Part shown: positions 3,983-7,308 of the stretch, piece by piece
Layout of the letters: every line of letters starts with the position of its first letter
How positions within the stretch are numbered: position 1 is the first letter of the stretch
From: Sulfurovum sp. bin170
GTDB taxonomy: Bacteria; Campylobacterota; Campylobacteria; Campylobacterales; Sulfurovaceae
Assembly: GCF_010892395.1 (NCBI RefSeq)
Contig: NZ_JAACKB010000325.1
Coordinates: 1-7,308 of the forward strand
Length of the DNA stretch: 7,308 bases
Direction: 5' to 3'
The notes under the pieces: generated by a model
What the model saw: only the letters and a program-made list of their open reading frames with translations
Database searches by the model: none
Told to the model about the DNA's origin: nothing
Position numbers and translations under genes: made by a program

Positions 3983-6736
3983 ATGCTAGAGATATTCAAA
4001 CAACAAAAGAGCTTTCTAACCAGAGCCAAAGAGAAGAGTTCATTTAAATACATTATAGATTTTGATGATAATGGTGCTTTTATAGAGGTGTGTGACAACA
4101 AGCTCAAACCATTAAAGGGTGTCGATTATCGTGTCTATAATGGGCTTGATAGAGAGATTTTACAGCTCATTGATGAGTGTCGTGAGGATGACTTTTTTCA
4201 GATAAGTTGGGAGCATGAGAGTGAGGAGATATATCTGCATTCTCATCCACGACTGCTTGAATTGTTGAGATTGAGTGATAAGGTATTCAGTGCAAAAGAT
4301 GTGCCTATCTCGTTTGAAAGTGGGGTTTTGCAAGTTAAGTTAGAGGTGATTAGGGAGGGTGATAAATTCCTTGTGTTACCTACGGTTAGAGATAGTAGTG
4401 AGTTTAAATTTTTGACGAGCAGTTATATTTTGATAGGAGATAGAGTTCTACAGGTCTCTAGTGTTGGTGATAATTTTGAGCGACTAAAAACCTTTAATAC
4501 AACAATAGATGAGAAGAAGCTAGAGGAGTTTTTGACCATCTTGGTAACACACTTTGAAAATATTGATATTGTCTATGATGGGTATAGTGTTGAGGAGAAA
4601 AGAGAGACCAAGCAGATAACTCCTGCTGTGATTTTTGAGAAGATTACGGTGGAGAATGAGTTGGTGCTTCGGACTTCGGCTACTGTGGGGCAGTTGAGTC
4701 CTGAATTTTTTAATGATTTCAATATTACTAAAATAGTGCTTGTGAATGATTTGACCAAAATTATCTCTATCTATGAGTGTGATTTTGCTGATGTATTTGA
4801 GATTTATGGAACTATCTTTAAAAATCTAAACTCACTCAAACGAGGTAAAAAAGAGCTTGACTTTTCAGAAGAGGATGGACTGTTTATTATCAATCAGGAG
4901 TTGGCAGGTAAGTTTATTTTGAATCATCTTCATAGTATTATTACCAAGTGTGAACTTTTTGGTAGCGAAAAACTCAAAGCTTATAACTATAACACTTCAA
5001 CGCCAACTCTTTCTGTGAAATTCAAAGATAAAATCGACTTTTTGGATAGAGGTGATGTGAGTGTAAATATTGGTGAGGAGCAGTTTGATGTTTTTGACTT
5101 GATAAATCTCTATCGTAAACACGCATATATTCCTCTTCAAAATGGTGAAAAATCTATTATCGACAAAGATTATATGGCAAAACTAGAGAGGGTCTTCAAA
5201 AAAGATGGTAAAGATAAAGTCAAAGTCTCATTTTTTGATTTGCCAGAGATTGAGGAGATAATCGCTAGAAAAGAGCAGAAGGTATTTAGTGATTCGAGAG
5301 GTTTTTATGAGGGGTTCAATGAGCTTAAATCTTCAAAAAAGAGACTCCCAAAGCTAGAAGGTGTAAAGCTAAGAGAGTATCAAAAACATGGAATAAAGTG
5401 GATGAAATATCTCTATGATAATAAATTTGGTGGCTGTTTGGCTGATGATATGGGGCTTGGTAAGACGGTTCAGGCGATTACACTTCTCTCATATATCTAT
5501 CCAAAAAGCAAAACTCCATCTCTGATTGTGATGCCAAGAAGTCTGCTTAGTAACTGGCAAAAAGAGTTTGATAAGTTTAACCCAAATCTCTCATACTACT
5601 GTTATCATGGTACAGATAGAGAACCAAAAGAGCTAAAAAAACATAATATTATCTTGACAACTTATGCTATTGTGCGAAATGATATAGAGAAGCTAAAAGA
5701 GTTGACATTTGATACTATTATCTTGGATGAGTCACAAAATATCAAAAATCTTGACTCAAAAATCTCAAAAGCTGTGATGCTTTTAGAGGGAAAACATCGG
5801 TTTGCACTAAGTGGTACACCTATTGAGAACTCTCTCTTTGAACTATATTCACTCTTTAGATTTCTAAATGCAGGAATGTTTTCTACCATTCGTGATTTCA
5901 AGAGAGATTACGCTGTGCCGATACAGAGTGATAGCAATGAAGCCGTAGCAAGAGTGCTAAGAGCTAAAATCTCACCATTTTTACTACGACGGCTCAAAAA
6001 TGATGTCCTAACAGAGCTACCTGCAAAACAGGAGCAGGTTATTTATGTGGATATGGATGATGCTCATAAGAGGTTTTATGAGGAGAAAAGAGACTACTAC
6101 AAAAAGATTTTAGACCAGCAGATAGCGACCAATGGGATAAACTCATCAAAATTTGTAATTCTCCAAGCCTTCAATGAGTTGCGACAGATTGCCTCGGCTC
6201 CTGAACTGAAAAGTGAAAAAAGTATTGTCTCTTCAAAGGTGGAACAGCTATTTGAGATGTTGGAGGATATTGTGGCAAACGGTCACAAAGTTCTTATCTT
6301 TGCAAACTTCTTAGGCTCACTCGATTTGATAGCCTCAAAAGCTGAGAGCATGGGGATAGAGTATCTGATGATGACAGGAAGCACACGAGATAGAGAGGCG
6401 TTGGTTGAAAAGTTTCAAAACGATAAAAAGCACTCACTATTTTTGATGACGCTTAAAGTTGGTGGGGTTGGATTGAATCTTACCGAGGCTGATTATGTCT
6501 TTATCTTTGACCCTTGGTGGAACAAATCAGCTGAAAATCAGGCTATTGATAGAGCTCATAGAATTGGGCAAAAAAATCGAGTATTTGCCTATAAGATGAT
6601 AACCAAAGGGACTATTGAGGAGAAGATTTTGGAGTTACAGATGCAAAAGCAGGATATGACTGATATGGTTATTAGTGGTGATGAGGGTGGACTTAAGCAG
6701 TTAAGCTCTTCGGATTTAGATTATATTTTGGGGTAA
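3983..6736 (+). CDS. SNF2-family DEAD/DEAH-type ATPase (DNA translocase)
   Basis: This 917-residue cytoplasmic protein belongs to superfamily 2. Residues about 1-455 are an N-terminal region with beta-rich, charged segments. Its part near 342-405 (VKFKDKIDF, then IPLQNG) resembles the region before the motor in HepA/YwqA-like bacterial SNF2 proteins. The motor follows: LREYQ (463-467), Walker A DDMGLGKT (488-495, Lys494), DESQ (582-585), SGTP (610-613), then the second lobe with VLIFANF (770-776), GGVGLNL (827-833) and QAIDRAHRIGQ (853-863). All motifs are intact, so ATP-driven movement on DNA or DNA-protein complexes is expected. No SWIM zinc finger or nuclease motif is visible. The start at 3983 has only an A-rich leader. 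The next gene begins 3 bp after the stop, implying co-transcription. The biological role (repair, transcription recycling or defence) is not settled by sequence. Confidence 0.93.
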   Translation: MLEIFKQQKSFLTRAKEKSSFKYIIDFDDNGAFIEVCDNKLKPLKGVDYRVYNGLDREILQLIDECREDDFFQISWEHESEEIYLHSHPRLLELLRLSDKVFSAKDVPISFESGVLQVKLEVIREGDKFLVLPTVRDSSEFKFLTSSYILIGDRVLQVSSVGDNFERLKTFNTTIDEKKLEEFLTILVTHFENIDIVYDGYSVEEKRETKQITPAVIFEKITVENELVLRTSATVGQLSPEFFNDFNITKIVLVNDLTKIISIYECDFADVFEIYGTIFKNLNSLKRGKKELDFSEEDGLFIINQELAGKFILNHLHSIITKCELFGSEKLKAYNYNTSTPTLSVKFKDKIDFLDRGDVSVNIGEEQFDVFDLINLYRKHAYIPLQNGEKSIIDKDYMAKLERVFKKDGKDKVKVSFFDLPEIEEIIARKEQKVFSDSRGFYEGFNELKSSKKRLPKLEGVKLREYQKHGIKWMKYLYDNKFGGCLADDMGLGKTVQAITLLSYIYPKSKTPSLIVMPRSLLSNWQKEFDKFNPNLSYYCYHGTDREPKELKKHNIILTTYAIVRNDIEKLKELTFDTIILDESQNIKNLDSKISKAVMLLEGKHRFALSGTPIENSLFELYSLFRFLNAGMFSTIRDFKRDYAVPIQSDSNEAVARVLRAKISPFLLRRLKNDVLTELPAKQEQVIYVDMDDAHKRFYEEKRDYYKKILDQQIATNGINSSKFVILQAFNELRQIASAPELKSEKSIVSSKVEQLFEMLEDIVANGHKVLIFANFLGSLDLIASKAESMGIEYLMMTGSTRDREALVEKFQNDKKHSLFLMTLKVGGVGLNLTEADYVFIFDPWWNKSAENQAIDRAHRIGQKNRVFAYKMITKGTIEEKILELQMQKQDMTDMVISGDEGGLKQLSSSDLDYILG

Positions 6737-6739
6737 GAG

Positions 6740-7308
6740 ATGGAGTTTTTAAGTTTAGATAAAAAAGAGTTGAGAGAGTTTTTTGAAAACAAATATAAAC
6801 GATATATAGAGCAGATTTTAGACTATATGATAGATAATTTTCCAAAGGAGGATTTAAAAGAGTTTCCAATACCAGATTTTATGTTTAATAAAACGAAAAG
6901 GTATCAAGCTACCAAAGGTAAATTACTTAGTGTGATATTGGAGCTTTTTAATAATCCAAGGTTTATCACAAAATTTCATGCAATCCTTAGCAGAAGTGAA
7001 GCATCCCAGCATCTATACTATAAGATGATATGGGAAAATAGGAGATTTGATACAGCAGATATAGTATCTAGATTTAATATTAAAATAAAATCTCCAAAAG
7101 TTAAAAGTTATGATGCTGATAGAGTCTACTTAGAAGATGAACTCTCGCTAGTAATTAGAGTCATCAGGTACTCATATAGAGTAGATAGTGATATCATCTA
7201 TATTGAAGAGGATATCAGAGAGATACTAAAACTACTCTATCCTATCCCAAATGATTACAAGCTTATCCCAAGAACCAAGATTATTGATACGGAGTTTACC
7301 TATAGTAA
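6740..7308 (+). CDS. Unrecognised protein, partial at the right edge
   Basis: An open frame starts at ATG 6740, 3 bp after the helicase stop, and runs 189 codons without a stop to the window end, so the 3' part is missing. The N-terminus is MEFLSLDKKELREFFENKYK. The protein is rich in Lys, Glu, Ile and Tyr and probably mostly helical, with no signal peptide or membrane segment. Residues about 91-116 (LYYKMIWENRRFDTADIVSR) could form a helix-turn-helix or winged-helix unit, but this is weak. Its base and codon use match the helicase. I recognise no family. Tight spacing suggests it works with, or is translated along with, the SNF2 ATPase. Ribosome site is weak (GGGGTAAGAG overlapping the previous stop). 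Confidence 0.8.
   Translation, partial: MEFLSLDKKELREFFENKYKRYIEQILDYMIDNFPKEDLKEFPIPDFMFNKTKRYQATKGKLLSVILELFNNPRFITKFHAILSRSEASQHLYYKMIWENRRFDTADIVSRFNIKIKSPKVKSYDADRVYLEDELSLVIRVIRYSYRVDSDIIYIEEDIREILKLLYPIPNDYKLIPRTKIIDTEFTYS

Noticed and set aside
3970..4047. 25-codon frame starting at ATG 3970 and overlapping the SNF2 start in another frame
   Set aside because: It could be a leader peptide, but there is no Shine-Dalgarno and no sequence feature beyond the frame itself; AT-rich DNA gives such frames by chance.
4573..5901. Minus-strand frames of 61 and 79 codons inside the SNF2 gene
   Set aside because: They are antisense to intact helicase coding sequence, with no supporting signal.

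Overview
The window looks like accessory DNA from an AT-rich bacterium, probably a Campylobacterota (epsilonproteobacterial) genome of the Sulfurimonas/Sulfurovum/Arcobacter kind. The pointers are low GC, A-rich leaders with poor -35 boxes, and above all a 36-residue cysteine-paired Sel1 repeat of the type best known from Helicobacter Hcp proteins. The lineage is an inference, as no marker gene is present.

Left half (1-2999, minus strand): a two-gene operon read right to left. First comes a secreted papain-like (C1) cysteine peptidase with a C-terminal DUF4384-like domain (2999-1602). It overlaps by 4 bp (ATGA) a lipoprotein that joins a caspase-like (C14) domain to seven Hcp-type Sel1 repeats (1605-76). 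Both products appear exported, both keep their catalytic residues, and all their cysteines can be assigned to catalysis, lipidation or likely disulfides, apart from one uncertain pair in the papain-like protein. A hairpin without a U-tract lies just past the end of the operon (36-62).

Middle (3000-3982): an intergenic stretch with a REP-like palindrome, then a compact toxin-antitoxin module in toxin-first order. The toxin is RelE/HigB-like (3268-3573) and the antitoxin is an HTH protein (3560-3859). The module has a near-consensus sigma70 promoter, a perfect 16-bp palindrome between and over the promoter boxes (probable operator), an apparently leaderless toxin start, a strong Shine-Dalgarno for the antitoxin, and an intrinsic terminator that begins at the last base before the antitoxin stop codon.

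Right half (3983-7308, plus strand): a full-length 917-residue bacterial SNF2-family ATPase with a large N-terminal region, followed after 3 bp by an unrecognised gene that runs off the window (6740 onward). This is probably an operon. With the neighbouring TA module it resembles a defence or mobile-DNA neighbourhood, but the role is not shown by the sequence.

The best candidates for something undescribed are the paired exported cysteine peptidases (caspase-Hcp repeats plus papain-DUF4384) and the SNF2 ATPase with its unknown partner.
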